Positions 12,301-18,878 of a DNA stretch of 64,000 nucleotides are shown here, piece by piece. A program made the translations under genes and the position numbers. Positions within the stretch are counted from its first letter, which is position 1, and each line of letters opens with the position of its first letter. Source of the DNA: Cohnella herbarum (GTDB lineage Bacteria > Bacillota > Bacilli > Paenibacillales > Paenibacillaceae); contig NZ_CP051680.1 in the NCBI RefSeq assembly GCF_012849095.1, positions 5,513,501 to 5,577,500 on the forward strand, written 5' to 3'. The notes under the pieces were generated by a model. That model worked only from the letters and a program-made list of their open reading frames with translations, was not told where the DNA came from and did no database searches.

Positions 12301-13143
12301 AGTAGCAATCCGTTTGCAGTAATTCAGAAAATCGAGCAATTAAAGGCAAGAATTTCAAGCGGAGCAATGAGTTTTGTCGAAGGTGGAGTGAACAGTGTAA
12401 TCGAAACGGGAGAAGGATTGTATGATATAGGAAAGAATATGGTTACTGGAAACCACAAAGAGCTCCCATCCTTTATTACACATGACTCCGAAAAGGCAAG
12501 ACAAGAAGCAGAAATTCTAATTGCAGAGTTCAATGCCAAGGTGATAAATGGAGATTCCGACTCCATCCTGGAGTACGCTGGAGGTCTTTTATTACCTGCT
12601 CTTGTGACTAGGGGGATTGGTAAAGCGATTCCTAAAGGTCCTAAAAATGCTATAAATAATAAGGTGCCTATTAAGGGGACGGGTAAAGTTATAGACCCTA
12701 AAGTTGTAGATAAAATCTTAGCAACTGATAAGGGATTAAGACCGAACCCATCAACTTATTTATCAAAAGAGTACATTGATAGTCACTTAGCTATGTTTGA
12801 AGGTGGTGTAACAAAAATTCAGTGGGGTGCACCTACAAGACCTTTAGGACCACCAACAGGTACATTTATAATGCCAAAATCTGTTGCAGACGACTTAATT
12901 GCTAAATCCGGAGGAGATGTGTCTAAATTGGAAGAATTGCTAAGTCTTGATCCGGGAACTCTTGGAAGTTCACCTGTTCGTGTAGATATACCAAAGCCGA
13001 CAGGTTTAAGAATGCCTGATGGTAATGAGGTAGGAGCAAATTCCCAATGGATTCCCGGAGGTTATACCAGCGGTGGGATCATTGAAGCAACAATAGATCA
13101 AGTACCTTTAGACAAACTAATCGTTACTAAAATATTAAAGTAA
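3337..13143 (+). CDS. Giant secreted RHS/YD-repeat protein with variable C-terminal tip
   Basis: About 3268 residues. I place the start at CTG 3337: it follows an in-frame TAG (3334-3336) and sits 8 nt after AAAGGGGG. Its product begins with KPYYK, a hydrophobic core and A-A-Y-A, a normal 24-residue signal peptide. A TTG at 3358 would lose the charged n-region and has no spaced ribosome site. Residues ~25-450 form the N-terminal domain. Residues ~450-2750 are dozens of YD repeats (x-Y-x-Y-D-x-x-G-x). The RHS core motif Y-Y-L-R-A-R-Y-Y-D-P is near residue 2768 and D-P-T-G-H near 2813. The last ~455 residues are a separate, AT-richer tip: a spacer, a G-V-N-S-V-I-E-T pretoxin-like helix region, and a final ~140-residue domain with M-P-D-G-N-E and G-A-N-S-Q-W-I-P-G-G. 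RHS proteins form shells that encapsulate or deliver tip toxins. The tip activity is not identified. Confidence 0.9.
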   Translation: MKPYYKILFFGFLFLAVPLRAAYAETLEDQMNNLVGPKQQYNTMLSPVFLQNNKSEEYISSQNGGLTLTQSDYVLPGRNGLNLEIKRIYKNDTSNVQEMKVKYLNGAWVDYVSSDIKTSSFNEDRYNLGIGMRFSFPMIEVRQNSDGTSNDFLHTQSGDVYRLKADTLAGTSVLLPEGQTIKDVVVRNSTAFSNGQNDGTSKFVMTEKEGKKTYFATDGRILGIVDRYGNTIKFEYTSLSYSIDGQTVNKRLISQITDTVGRVTTIEYKEDPSYIVGPIENNPYSANDSYKASQNPNNTDSGDLQGKFQVIVHLPGNKQIVYDKSAVLVSSSKHVTRTRLQRVFDVDNNVKYHYWYEQPELGFTYMNGKNYAVYNRYENLVQIDYAKTNRIKRYVYNTYTKRLNSGSMQYRKIFEAEERVKKSYDASKSNFLDRFVAEIKNETGYSYTNEPDGFGTSGYYEYSNAYLKDTYRYTTQIKELNDATTTYTYDGLHQLITTENKGNDHNDTITTEHDEMKLIKKKETVSLQVVNGKAQGTSVKKIENYRYDEYGNLTNYIGPEAARDAAGYPLDSKHTVVYSYAYDKFHVLASKTWNKDKIATSQILYDVDSNGNVIKETRVNTGDAANWTSIDYQYDNYGNMTQKKQNAGGQSFVTNYEYGIDAKGKDTKGAYLSKKYSVVDGATLANTYAYDFNTGNLTAEMDPNGNETDYEYDALSRVVQTNLANGSFKKYVYQENPYVNMKIQYTDPKGTLFIYNYDILGNLLQAGLQVDGQTHPLTTYEYDAKGNKTKETDANGNSILYAYDSAYGLVRKTYKEKDTVDKGSIAVKYTIGSDSATALLVTITDQDGYVNKYYYDILNRLVKLEKTPDNNHFFATAYSYNYVGDLLSETDARGGVTRYEYDNQSRRIKKIDALGNETGYVYNALDQISQQTEPGGKVTRILYDTAGRKSEQRVRENESTDYFYTKYIYDAAGNATNVKQGQSLSGRDIIASDISYAYDNMNRTSDEYHKIDANRKSHIKYSYDPNDNKTQELRYANAGENEFLSYTYDYDYAGRVKEESGALKATGGGSDEAQGSYNKKYIYDDAGNLKEKHVDNGDGFDVTSYAYDYLNHVVEKNEPFTDSSHFKYSTYKYDKRGNQLSETMTVQGQTLTVSIAYDGLGKQTSMIDPLGNKTRFVYDENGNLIKKIDPRYMSQSADQAPGIEYAYDALNRLVKTSVYDGSARTVTDYREYDGRGNLILEADGEGYNENDPARSLGKQYVYNVLDKQTAYISAQTTAKNRMNGTHTVTSAYTYDAVGNVLSQTDALGNQTTNTYYLNGMLKETAYPDGKKDLYDYDLTGKIRVAKTDRAGNTTTAYSNVFGQPYRIKFPDGTSKSLKYSSKGELTESIDQGGNRTLYNYDSSGNVTAKREFIRTEGAYDIYKLTQNVYDEANRLVSQETFENRRPIGGSGETTITTGDKVQNVYDKTGRLIRNSGPFGREKDYEYDRAGNRITEKQKVSDSYTDVKRYAYDVQSRLISESTLVQTSGLELLYLADAKFDNEYADRVLSTTSYVYYKNGLIKSKTDPHDNKTTFIFDADGKLTQQTDPMLAATEYRYDDNGNLIKQMDANGVSTRYEYDELNRLIRQIAPAADGSDATTRYLYDAMGNLIKQISPNQYDAAKDTADQALAMTGISYTYDAMNRLISTISPDGDGLSYIRYDANGWVQKTVDGLRYTGNMDASQGIVYEYDGLGQLVKETDSLGNVTLYAYDVLGRLIRQIDANDNTTIYDYNPDGTLKSVTYADGGAISFGYDKLGRKTVETDQRGSTTTYAYNDLGKQRTVTDPYGNKLEFKTDLAGNLISQKDKRGSVTLFKYDANNRIIEKRAPLEFDAGGNVVYAIETTVYDKVGNVIKQTMTNSKDKSFIRETRYTYADNNLVLTVSDNGGAYTKYTYDKNGNVIKKETLRDKDRYDVEEFSYDNQDRMIEDIRLANDRDIADAASLANIADLRDPAYLGQVRLITSYEYDLLGNKIKQIDPRAYAFSADDTGNRGMYAVTYTYDALNRVDKIIRKQDGQDVYTQYTYDKVGNKTVIRNERGFVTTYAYDGMNRLVTVTDSLNQSVTTQYDTAGNRIVVMNAKGDTMSFAYDKLNRLINTTDAYGTIINENVYDANGNVIKKIDAKGFLSSSNNAARYGWLYTYDLANRLIQTVDPELAAKNNPALFKAMYRYNAAGEQTEETDALGNKTAFVYDEAGRLVQVTDPLGIVIRYGYDNAGNKLYMTDGRGKTTQYAYGTFGLLTQVTNADHKTIQYSYDLGLNLAVMIDRNGNHTRYTYDNRGLLLTKTVDETSDRISYTYDEKGNRASMTDASGTSSYSFDSNDKLLQVVKDDKVQLIYTYDAIGNISTVTDHTGFATTYTYDKSSRMSTVVFDGKTVTYAYDPNGNRTSISYEGGVTESYTYDKNNQLLTLINQAPGGNVISQYSYTYDNVGKQSSKTDGLGTSNYLYDAAGRILEVEAPGKTTIYAYDGAGNRQTLNETYASDQLSGYVDPNTKQALPYRLMKSQYVYSNTNELLKLVETMYDDNNKELLKKTTDYLYDNNGNQLRTKVSFVLPYNSGKRQGTDGTLFGDDVTGDISALIESVSNTFDGFNRLVKTEKVKGGNRSTVTFVYDGNDLRTQKVSRSSTDGYTAKVTNYVYDRQHVILETDATGDTAVRYVHGINYIARIDASSKLSYYLFNGHGDVVQTVSETGTVENQYDYDIFGNPTLTIEKYEASIRYAGEFFDAEVGLYYLRARYYDPYIGRFISEDTYKGKINDPLSLNRYTYANNDPIMYVDPTGHAATKNNATVLLKDVIKDGYGGSLYWDNKNKTATVNINGQKVTIKADGKDAAMVNGRVVIKPDTLDRLYNTASGKSTNPVKTTIDTSANAKVITSQRTVEIPTGQKYITTNTLKNEYKPTQEFLKIINQVSKTNEISNDQIISLVNITKFECQGLDCGKQSVSNSLPSVASGSSNPFAVIQKIEQLKARISSGAMSFVEGGVNSVIETGEGLYDIGKNMVTGNHKELPSFITHDSEKARQEAEILIAEFNAKVINGDSDSILEYAGGLLLPALVTRGIGKAIPKGPKNAINNKVPIKGTGKVIDPKVVDKILATDKGLRPNPSTYLSKEYIDSHLAMFEGGVTKIQWGAPTRPLGPPTGTFIMPKSVADDLIAKSGGDVSKLEELLSLDPGTLGSSPVRVDIPKPTGLRMPDGNEVGANSQWIPGGYTSGGIIEATIDQVPLDKLIVTKILK

Positions 13144-13155
13144 AGGAGCGTTATT

Positions 13156-13371
13156 ATGAGTGTCATATTTTCTGATTATGGGATAGAAATAAGTATGGAG
13201 GATGGACGATATTTTTTAAACTATGATGAAGGAGAGTTAGTCCCTCAATTCCGTACTATTGAAATAACTCTTGATGAGGCTGAAAAGGCAAAACTAAGCC
13301 CTAACGATGCATATGAAGTTATAATTACATTCCAAAACAAGGAACGTAGAGTAAAGATGAACAAAGAATGA
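13156..13371 (+). CDS. Small candidate immunity protein for the RHS tip
   Basis: A 71-residue acidic cytosolic protein without signal peptide, beginning 12 nt after the RHS stop behind AAAGGAG. It has alternating beta strands (V-I-F-S-D-Y-G-I-E-I-S) and a D-E-A-E-K-A-K-L helix. In polymorphic toxin loci the short gene directly after the toxin tip usually encodes the cognate immunity protein. Position, size and the same AT-rich base use as the tip support that role here. I cannot name its family. It might instead be an unrelated small protein carried with the exchanged tip. Confidence 0.65.
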   Translation: MSVIFSDYGIEISMEDGRYFLNYDEGELVPQFRTIEITLDEAEKAKLSPNDAYEVIITFQNKERRVKMNKE

Positions 13372-13874
13372 CTAGTGAGTTAAGCCTTGATCGATTGGAG
13401 GTTGTGGGGTTACCCAGTGTCGAAAGAACTAATCATAAACACTTATTACCCATGTAATATCCGTATAAAGGTTCCTCTAATTCGTTTGTACGCACATCAA
13501 AAGAATGCTATTCCGTTGCACTAACAGGTCGATTATAGTTAGACAACACCATGGTTGACCTGTTTTTTGTTATCTTCGTTTTTTTGCGGTTTTTTTCAAA
13601 TTCATTCGCAACTGTAGAATGCCCCTCTAGCTATAGTGAGGGAAAAGAAGATAGAATCACCTTTCAAGATGGATAGCACGACAACTATAGTAAGAATCTA
13701 CTGAAGAAATTTAACCTCCTAGCTGAGACTCTTGAGTTTTGGGTAAAGGAAATACCAGAAATATGTTACGTAACTCCATTAACCTTGATTGGCTTTGTGC
13801 CTTTCAAGGTTTCTTTTTTTAGTTGTGGGCTACCCAGTGCTAAATGTATCAATCATGCAAATTCTAAAATTTCT
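13372..13874. other. Gene-free AT-rich gap with an imperfect direct repeat
   Basis: About 500 bp with no convincing gene. Two imperfect ~40-bp copies occur, at 13401-13440 and 13822-13860. They share GTTGTGGG, then TACCCAGTG, and end in AATCAT. The second copy lies in a short open stretch (13822-13911) that reads like the tail of a lost gene. The region looks like a scar left by past insertion or tip exchange. Confidence 0.4.
13523..13568 (+). terminator. Probable terminator after RHS-immunity operon
   Basis: AACAGGTC (13523-13530) pairs with GACCTGTT (13557-13564) across a 26-nt loop. A T-run follows directly. The long loop makes it weaker than a standard hairpin, but it is the only candidate after the immunity gene. 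Confidence 0.5.
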
Positions 13875-16800
13875 TCAAGGAATCAGCAAAGCGGACATAG
13901 ATTGGGCATAAGCCCGAACGAGAAAATCGTTCGGATGATTAACGTTATTGCCCGTCATATCCTGGAACCTCTTGCCGCCAAGTAGCGTCTGATGGAGTCC
14001 GGTCATGTCCATCAGGACGGTTCCAGAGGCGACGAGCTGTTGCAATATCGCTTTGTAGTCGGCCTGATTGCCTGCATAGGCCGTCTCCGGGTTCGCGAGC
14101 GTAGGCGCGACGAGAATAAATTCGGCATTGGCGTTCGTCGCGCGTACGTCGTCGATGATGGCTTGGACATTGTTTTTGAAGGCGGCGGGAGCAACGCCGC
14201 CCGTTCCATCATTCATGCCGAACGCGATAATGACGAGGTCGGGATGATTCGCCGAGACAAGAGCATGGACGTTGGATGCTCCCCAAGCTGAAGTTTGGCC
14301 AGAGACGGACGGATTGCGGAACGTCAGGTTAGAGCCATAATTGGCTTGCAGCTTCACCATCGCGAGCGTACCCCAGTTTGGCAGGCCGGGAGCGGCGCCT
14401 TCCACCCCGCTGGCGGAATGGCCTACCGAGATGCTGTCGCCGTAAAGCGTCAAGCCAAGAGGCTGTCCCGCGGTCAACTTCGCGATTGTCCGGGGCAGAT
14501 TGCCTCCTTGATAGGCGGGGAAGGATCCTGGCCATACGTTCGGATTGTGCGGATAACTAACGGCAAGTTGCCGGTCGTGGAAAAATTCACCTTCGCAGCC
14601 TAGTACGTTACCGCCGCCTACCTTGGGAACGGTAAAACAACCGGACGGCGGCGTGGCAGGATAAAAGCTAGAGCTGTCCATATAAGTTGCCGACGTTACG
14701 GACGTCAATTTGATTTTGTTACTAACGGCGTCGTAAGTCCAATCGGTCCCTTGTGCATAAGCTGTGCCAAGCTGGGCGTTCCTCACGGTAATCGTACCGG
14801 TCGGATGGAAGAGAAGGGGGGCTTCCGCGTCCAGCCCGTCGGACGAGATCATCTGAACCGATTCGTTGGACATCGAAGTTCCCGACCAATACGGCGACAT
14901 CATCTCGTCGAAACTAAAGGAAGGCGCGAGACTGATCGTCGGGTTCCAATATGTTTTATCGTTGGAAGGCTCGCCGTTCGCGTCGATCTTGAAATAGAGG
15001 GTATCGCCCGCCGTTACCGTTTCCGTAAAGTCATGAGATGTCCCCGTCAAGGTCGTTACCGACGTATCGCCCCATATCTTGGCACCGTTCTTCCAAATGC
15101 TCGCGATAACGCCGTTGCCGGAGGCCGAGTCGTACTTACGGACTGACCCGGTAATTCGCACGGTACCGGATGAAGGCGCAATCCATTTCCGCTGCGATTG
15201 GATCCCGATTGCCGGGTGCTGCCAGTCGCTGCCGATCAATAGGTTGGTTACGGAACCGGACCATACCCCAGATGCGCCGTTCCAGGTCATATTCGTTTCC
15301 TCGCTCCCGTTGTTCTCGACATAGCGCCAGCCGTACATGCCTTGCTGCGGGCCGAAGTCCGCGTCGGCCGTGAAAGAGGTCTGTTTAATTTCTTCGATGA
15401 CCGGGTTCCACGTCGTCTTGTCGTAGGAGGAGTCGCCGTTGGGATCCAAGACGAACGCGATGGTGTCCCCTGTATTGACGCTTACCTGCATGTCGTGCCG
15501 TACGCCGGCCGTTGTCGTGACCGCCTGGGCCCAGATTTGGGTGCCGTTCTTCCAGATGCTCGTGATGACTCCATTTCCGAGAGCGGAATCGGACTTCTTG
15601 GGATTGCCCGTAATCCGGATATTTTCCGAGGCGGGTGCCGTCCAGATACGCTCGGTCGCATAGCCGGTTGCGGGATGCATCCAGTCTTCGCCGACGAGCA
15701 GGAACGTCTCGCTTCCCTGCCAGGTTTGATTCGCATTGTTCCATGCGAGGTCGCTGATCGTCGATCCGTTGAACTGCCTGTAGGTCCAGCCGTTTTTCCC
15801 CTGCGTGCCGCTGAAGCCCGTGGAGGCGTAATTCAGGATATTGCCGTTCGGAAGCTTTACGGTATTGTTCGAGAGCGAATAGCTGCCCGTAGGCCAGTAT
15901 TCGTTGAATTGGGGAGTGCGCTCGACGATCATGTTGAGCGATTGCGCACGGCTAGTCTTGATGATCGTGTTGCCCGACACGGTTCCGCCGTTCGTGTAGT
16001 TGTATTGCTGCACGAGGAAGGCCGCGTGCGGGTTGCCATCGTTGTTGATGCCGTTATTCTGGAAAACGTTGTTGATCAGACTCGTATTGACGTTCTCGAC
16101 GCCTCCGCTCCATTGGGGATTGCGATACACCATCACGGCTTCGTCCGCATTGTCGTGGATGTAGCTATTTTGCACGGTGACGTTTTTGTTCAGTCCCTCG
16201 TAATCGATGCCGTTCGGCGATTGGGTATAGCCCACTTCCACGTTGTCCGCCACGAAGTTTTCCACGGCGTTGAATTGCAAGCCCGCCGTACCCCACGCCA
16301 TGCCGCTTATGCCGGAGTTGAGGATGACGCTATCCTTCAGCAGGCCGACCGGCGTTCCGGCGTAACCGACGTTAATGCCCGTCAACTGAATGCCCTCCCG
16401 ATACGATTCGTTCGCATGGATGCCTTCGATCGATACATTGTCGGCTTTGCGGATTTCCAGCGGCCCGTCCGTCCGTTCGATCGTGACATTTTTGACCGTG
16501 ACGTTCTTCAGACGTTGATTGGAGGGGGACGATTCGTCCAAATGGGTGTAGATGCCTACCGAATAAGACATGATCTGCAGGGAGGAAAGCCGATTATCGG
16601 CGGAAGGAAAGGGGTTCATCGGCCATTTGACGATGTCGTGGATGTAGCAGTCCTCGATCCATAACCCGTCACGCGAGCCGTTAGTATCGTTAACATAGAC
16701 GATGCCGCTCTTGGCATAGCCGATCTCGAGTCCGGAGATTTTCCAACCGGCCGCATTGTGAAGATAGATGGCGTAGAGCAAACCGTTCGCGGCGAGATCG

Positions 16801-17180
16801 GTCGGATTGGCGGCGGGAATCGCTGCCACGGAAGTATAAGGTGTAATGATGGGCTTGGCAGTTCCCGTTCCATACGAGGAGAGCGAGATCCAGTTGGATG
16901 AAGTGCCGTTGCCGTTTAGATATAATGTTTCCCCGGTCCATGCGTCGCCCTTCTTAAGCAGAATGGAATCGCCGGCTCCGAAGGTCCGGGAGGAAACTTT
17001 GCCGAGCGTCTTCCACGGAGTGCTGGCGCTAAGCCCGTCATTCGAATCGTTGCCCGAGGAATAACTGACGTAATACGTCTGCGATGAAGCATACGCAGTG
17101 GGAAGGTCGGCAAGTCGAGGTGAGGTAAGCAGCAGTACAAGCGCGAAACAGATTGCCCTACGCCAAAACCTTGAATTCAT
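13875..17180 (-). CDS. Secreted beta-helix protein with C-terminal SGNH/GDSL hydrolase
   Basis: 1101 residues with a signal peptide (MNSRFWRR, hydrophobic core, cleavage near residue 32). Residues ~35-440 form a right-handed parallel beta-helix of the kind found in polysaccharide lyases and glycosidases (repeated N-V-T-V-x-N, S-G-I-S-G-M). Two tandem ~130-residue modules follow (~455-735), each running from G-W-x-Y-R/V-E to W-N-P-x-I and sharing G-N-G-V-I-x-S-I-W-K-N-G. A linker domain comes next, then an SGNH hydrolase from ~900: G-D-S-I-S (~912), G-M-N-D, and a final N-H-P-N-D block. SGNH enzymes are mostly esterases that remove acetyl groups from polysaccharides, so this exoenzyme may bind or cut and de-esterify one glycan. 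The ATG has AGAGGAG at a good distance. An operator-promoter module matching those of the transporter operon lies just upstream (17244-17298). Confidence 0.85.
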   Translation of the reverse strand: MNSRFWRRAICFALVLLLTSPRLADLPTAYASSQTYYVSYSSGNDSNDGLSASTPWKTLGKVSSRTFGAGDSILLKKGDAWTGETLYLNGNGTSSNWISLSSYGTGTAKPIITPYTSVAAIPAANPTDLAANGLLYAIYLHNAAGWKISGLEIGYAKSGIVYVNDTNGSRDGLWIEDCYIHDIVKWPMNPFPSADNRLSSLQIMSYSVGIYTHLDESSPSNQRLKNVTVKNVTIERTDGPLEIRKADNVSIEGIHANESYREGIQLTGINVGYAGTPVGLLKDSVILNSGISGMAWGTAGLQFNAVENFVADNVEVGYTQSPNGIDYEGLNKNVTVQNSYIHDNADEAVMVYRNPQWSGGVENVNTSLINNVFQNNGINNDGNPHAAFLVQQYNYTNGGTVSGNTIIKTSRAQSLNMIVERTPQFNEYWPTGSYSLSNNTVKLPNGNILNYASTGFSGTQGKNGWTYRQFNGSTISDLAWNNANQTWQGSETFLLVGEDWMHPATGYATERIWTAPASENIRITGNPKKSDSALGNGVITSIWKNGTQIWAQAVTTTAGVRHDMQVSVNTGDTIAFVLDPNGDSSYDKTTWNPVIEEIKQTSFTADADFGPQQGMYGWRYVENNGSEETNMTWNGASGVWSGSVTNLLIGSDWQHPAIGIQSQRKWIAPSSGTVRITGSVRKYDSASGNGVIASIWKNGAKIWGDTSVTTLTGTSHDFTETVTAGDTLYFKIDANGEPSNDKTYWNPTISLAPSFSFDEMMSPYWSGTSMSNESVQMISSDGLDAEAPLLFHPTGTITVRNAQLGTAYAQGTDWTYDAVSNKIKLTSVTSATYMDSSSFYPATPPSGCFTVPKVGGGNVLGCEGEFFHDRQLAVSYPHNPNVWPGSFPAYQGGNLPRTIAKLTAGQPLGLTLYGDSISVGHSASGVEGAAPGLPNWGTLAMVKLQANYGSNLTFRNPSVSGQTSAWGASNVHALVSANHPDLVIIAFGMNDGTGGVAPAAFKNNVQAIIDDVRATNANAEFILVAPTLANPETAYAGNQADYKAILQQLVASGTVLMDMTGLHQTLLGGKRFQDMTGNNVNHPNDFLVRAYAQSMSALLIP

Positions 17181-17243
17181 AAATACAGCTCCTCTTTCAA
17201 GTTGGCGGCCGTCATGCTTATAATTAGGCCGCTCTTGCTGCGA

Positions 17244-17298
17244 ATTATAGCGGAGAAAATCGGAAGGAAGATATGGATAATCGTTCGGGAGCTATGGA
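17244..17298 (-). promoter_or_regulatory. Copy 3 of YesN-type operator-promoter module
   Basis: On the minus strand two TCCATA half-sites lie at 17293-17298 and 17272-17277, 21 bp apart. They are followed after ATAT (17271-17274) by exactly 21 nt and then TATAAT (17244-17249). The second half-site sits in CCGAACGATTATCCATAT, matching copies 1 and 2 before the transporter operon. There is no good -35 hexamer, as expected for an activator-dependent promoter. It points to the beta-helix/SGNH gene starting at 17180. Confidence 0.65.
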
Positions 17299-17317
17299 AT
17301 TTTAGACTAAGAAGGCG

Positions 17318-18868
17318 TTAATCTCCGCTTGCGGCGCTGCGCGACCGGAAATCGCTCGGGCTCATGCCGATGACCGTCGTGAACACGCGGCTAAAGTAGT
17401 TTTGGTCGGGGTAACCGACCATCTCGGCGATCTCCTTGTTACGCATGCGGGGGTAGGAACGCATGAGATCCTGAGCTTTGCGCATGCGATAAGAAGTTAC
17501 GTACTCGACGAACGACTTGCCCGTATAATCCCGGAATAGGTTGCAAAGCAGCGTCTTGGAGACGTGGAATCGCTCGGTCAGCAGCGGAAGAGAAAGCGGT
17601 TGGCCGATATGCGAGGCGATATAAGTCTCGATTCGGGCGAACAGCCGACTGAAGTCCCCGCTTTCTTGTTCGGCCTCGTCCCATTCGAAGACGAGCGCCA
17701 GCATGGAAAGGAACCCTTCGGCGAGTTCCGGCAATGATCGAGCCGTCTGCAGAAGTTCGTCGATGCGCGCATCCCCGTCCTTAGGCTCCAGTTGGCTCGA
17801 ACCGCCGTTATGACGCTCGATTACGGAGACGATTTCCTTCATCCGTTTGCCGATGGCTTTCATGGGATAACTGCCGTTCTCCCAGCTCCGAAACAGTCCG
17901 CGAATGAACGCGGCCGCTCCGGAAGTGTTGCGCGCGGCCAACAGCTTGTCCAGCTTTGCCCGTTCGATGTCCGAATAAGGGGCGGCCAAAGGCGCGCTAA
18001 GGGCGGACAATGCGAAATACGTCGGCTTGCCGATAACGATTCTATCGGTAAGAGCGGTCCGCAGAGTAGGGACGAGACGGTTCAGCGTTAGAATATCGGC
18101 AAAGGCATCGCTGTAAACGATGGACGGTCTAATGCCGTCGCCGGCGTAATGGGCGGAGACGGTTGCCAGAATGGCGGACATGTCGTGCCCGTTCGCGTCG
18201 GTCAGGGCGAGTACGATCAGCCGCGACCTCCCGTCGTCGAGCGGAATGATCCAGGAAGGCTGCCCGGCTAACAACGGGCTTAAAGCCCGTTGCAGCACCT
18301 CGTTGTCCTCTTCGATATTAGGCGCCAGCACCGGATATTCGTATACGGATTCCCTATTGCGTACGAACAGCGCGCGATAATAAGGATGGGGCAGCGCCCG
18401 GAGCGCGGCTTGAACCGTGGATTCCTCCAATTGGGGAGTAGCCAACACCGCCAGCAGACAGTCCCTGGCCATCTTGTCGCTACGGCTGCGGAATTGCAGC
18501 GAAAGCTTGTCCAGAATCGCTTTTAACGCTTGCATGTCGATCGGTTTGAGCATATATTCGGAGACGTTGACGCGCATCGCTTCGCGCAAATAATCGAAGG
18601 AAGGATAGGCGCTTACGATGACGACGGGGAGCTCCGGATAACGTTGGCGGATGGCCTTAGCCAGCTCGATGCCGTCGAGCGCGCTCATGCGGATATCCGT
18701 GAATACCGCATCGGGCTTATCCTTGGAGATAAATTCCAGCGCTTCGCGGCCGTCGTAACATTCGCCGGCGATGGCGATTTCGATCCCCGACTCGGAGCCG
18801 GCGATCGCCAGCTTTTTCTTGAATTGCTCGATGTAGAAAGGTTCGTCGTCTACAATCAGGATTCTCAT
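17318..18868 (-). CDS. AraC-family response regulator (YesN type)
   Basis: 516 residues. Residues 1-120 are a receiver domain: I-V-D-D-E-P acidic pocket, phospho-acceptor Asp in V-F-T-D-I-R-M (~56), and V-S-A-Y-P with the later K-P-I-D lysine. A long linker domain follows, and the last ~100 residues are two helix-turn-helix motifs of the AraC type (L-T-E-R-F-H-V-S-K-T-L-L, then I-A-E-M-V-G-Y-P-D-Q-N-Y-F-S-R-V-F). This is the cytosolic regulator partner of the kinase encoded just upstream (10-nt gap). YesMN pairs usually sense extracellular saccharides and activate the adjacent transport and degradation genes. The three matching operator modules in this locus are the likely targets, which is inferred from position and architecture. 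Confidence 0.92.
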   Translation of the reverse strand: MRILIVDDEPFYIEQFKKKLAIAGSESGIEIAIAGECYDGREALEFISKDKPDAVFTDIRMSALDGIELAKAIRQRYPELPVVIVSAYPSFDYLREAMRVNVSEYMLKPIDMQALKAILDKLSLQFRSRSDKMARDCLLAVLATPQLEESTVQAALRALPHPYYRALFVRNRESVYEYPVLAPNIEEDNEVLQRALSPLLAGQPSWIIPLDDGRSRLIVLALTDANGHDMSAILATVSAHYAGDGIRPSIVYSDAFADILTLNRLVPTLRTALTDRIVIGKPTYFALSALSAPLAAPYSDIERAKLDKLLAARNTSGAAAFIRGLFRSWENGSYPMKAIGKRMKEIVSVIERHNGGSSQLEPKDGDARIDELLQTARSLPELAEGFLSMLALVFEWDEAEQESGDFSRLFARIETYIASHIGQPLSLPLLTERFHVSKTLLCNLFRDYTGKSFVEYVTSYRMRKAQDLMRSYPRMRNKEIAEMVGYPDQNYFSRVFTTVIGMSPSDFRSRSAASGD

Positions 18869-18878
18869 GTGAAGTCAC

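Noticed and set aside
3337..13143. Tc-toxin (TcC/TcB) identity for the RHS protein
   Set aside because: It has a Sec signal peptide and no neighbouring TcA/TcB genes. The layout fits secreted wall-type RHS proteins.
13822..13911. 29-codon open stretch (V-V-G-Y-P-V-L-N start) after the toxin locus
   Set aside because: It has no start or ribosome site and is cut off upstream by stops in the same frame. It may be a gene remnant, but the parent gene could not be recognised.
15342..16664. 440-codon open frame on the plus strand opposite the beta-helix/SGNH gene
   Set aside because: It is antisense to a clearly coding protein with signal peptide and catalytic motifs. GC-biased third positions create such shadows, and it has no ribosome site or recognisable domain.
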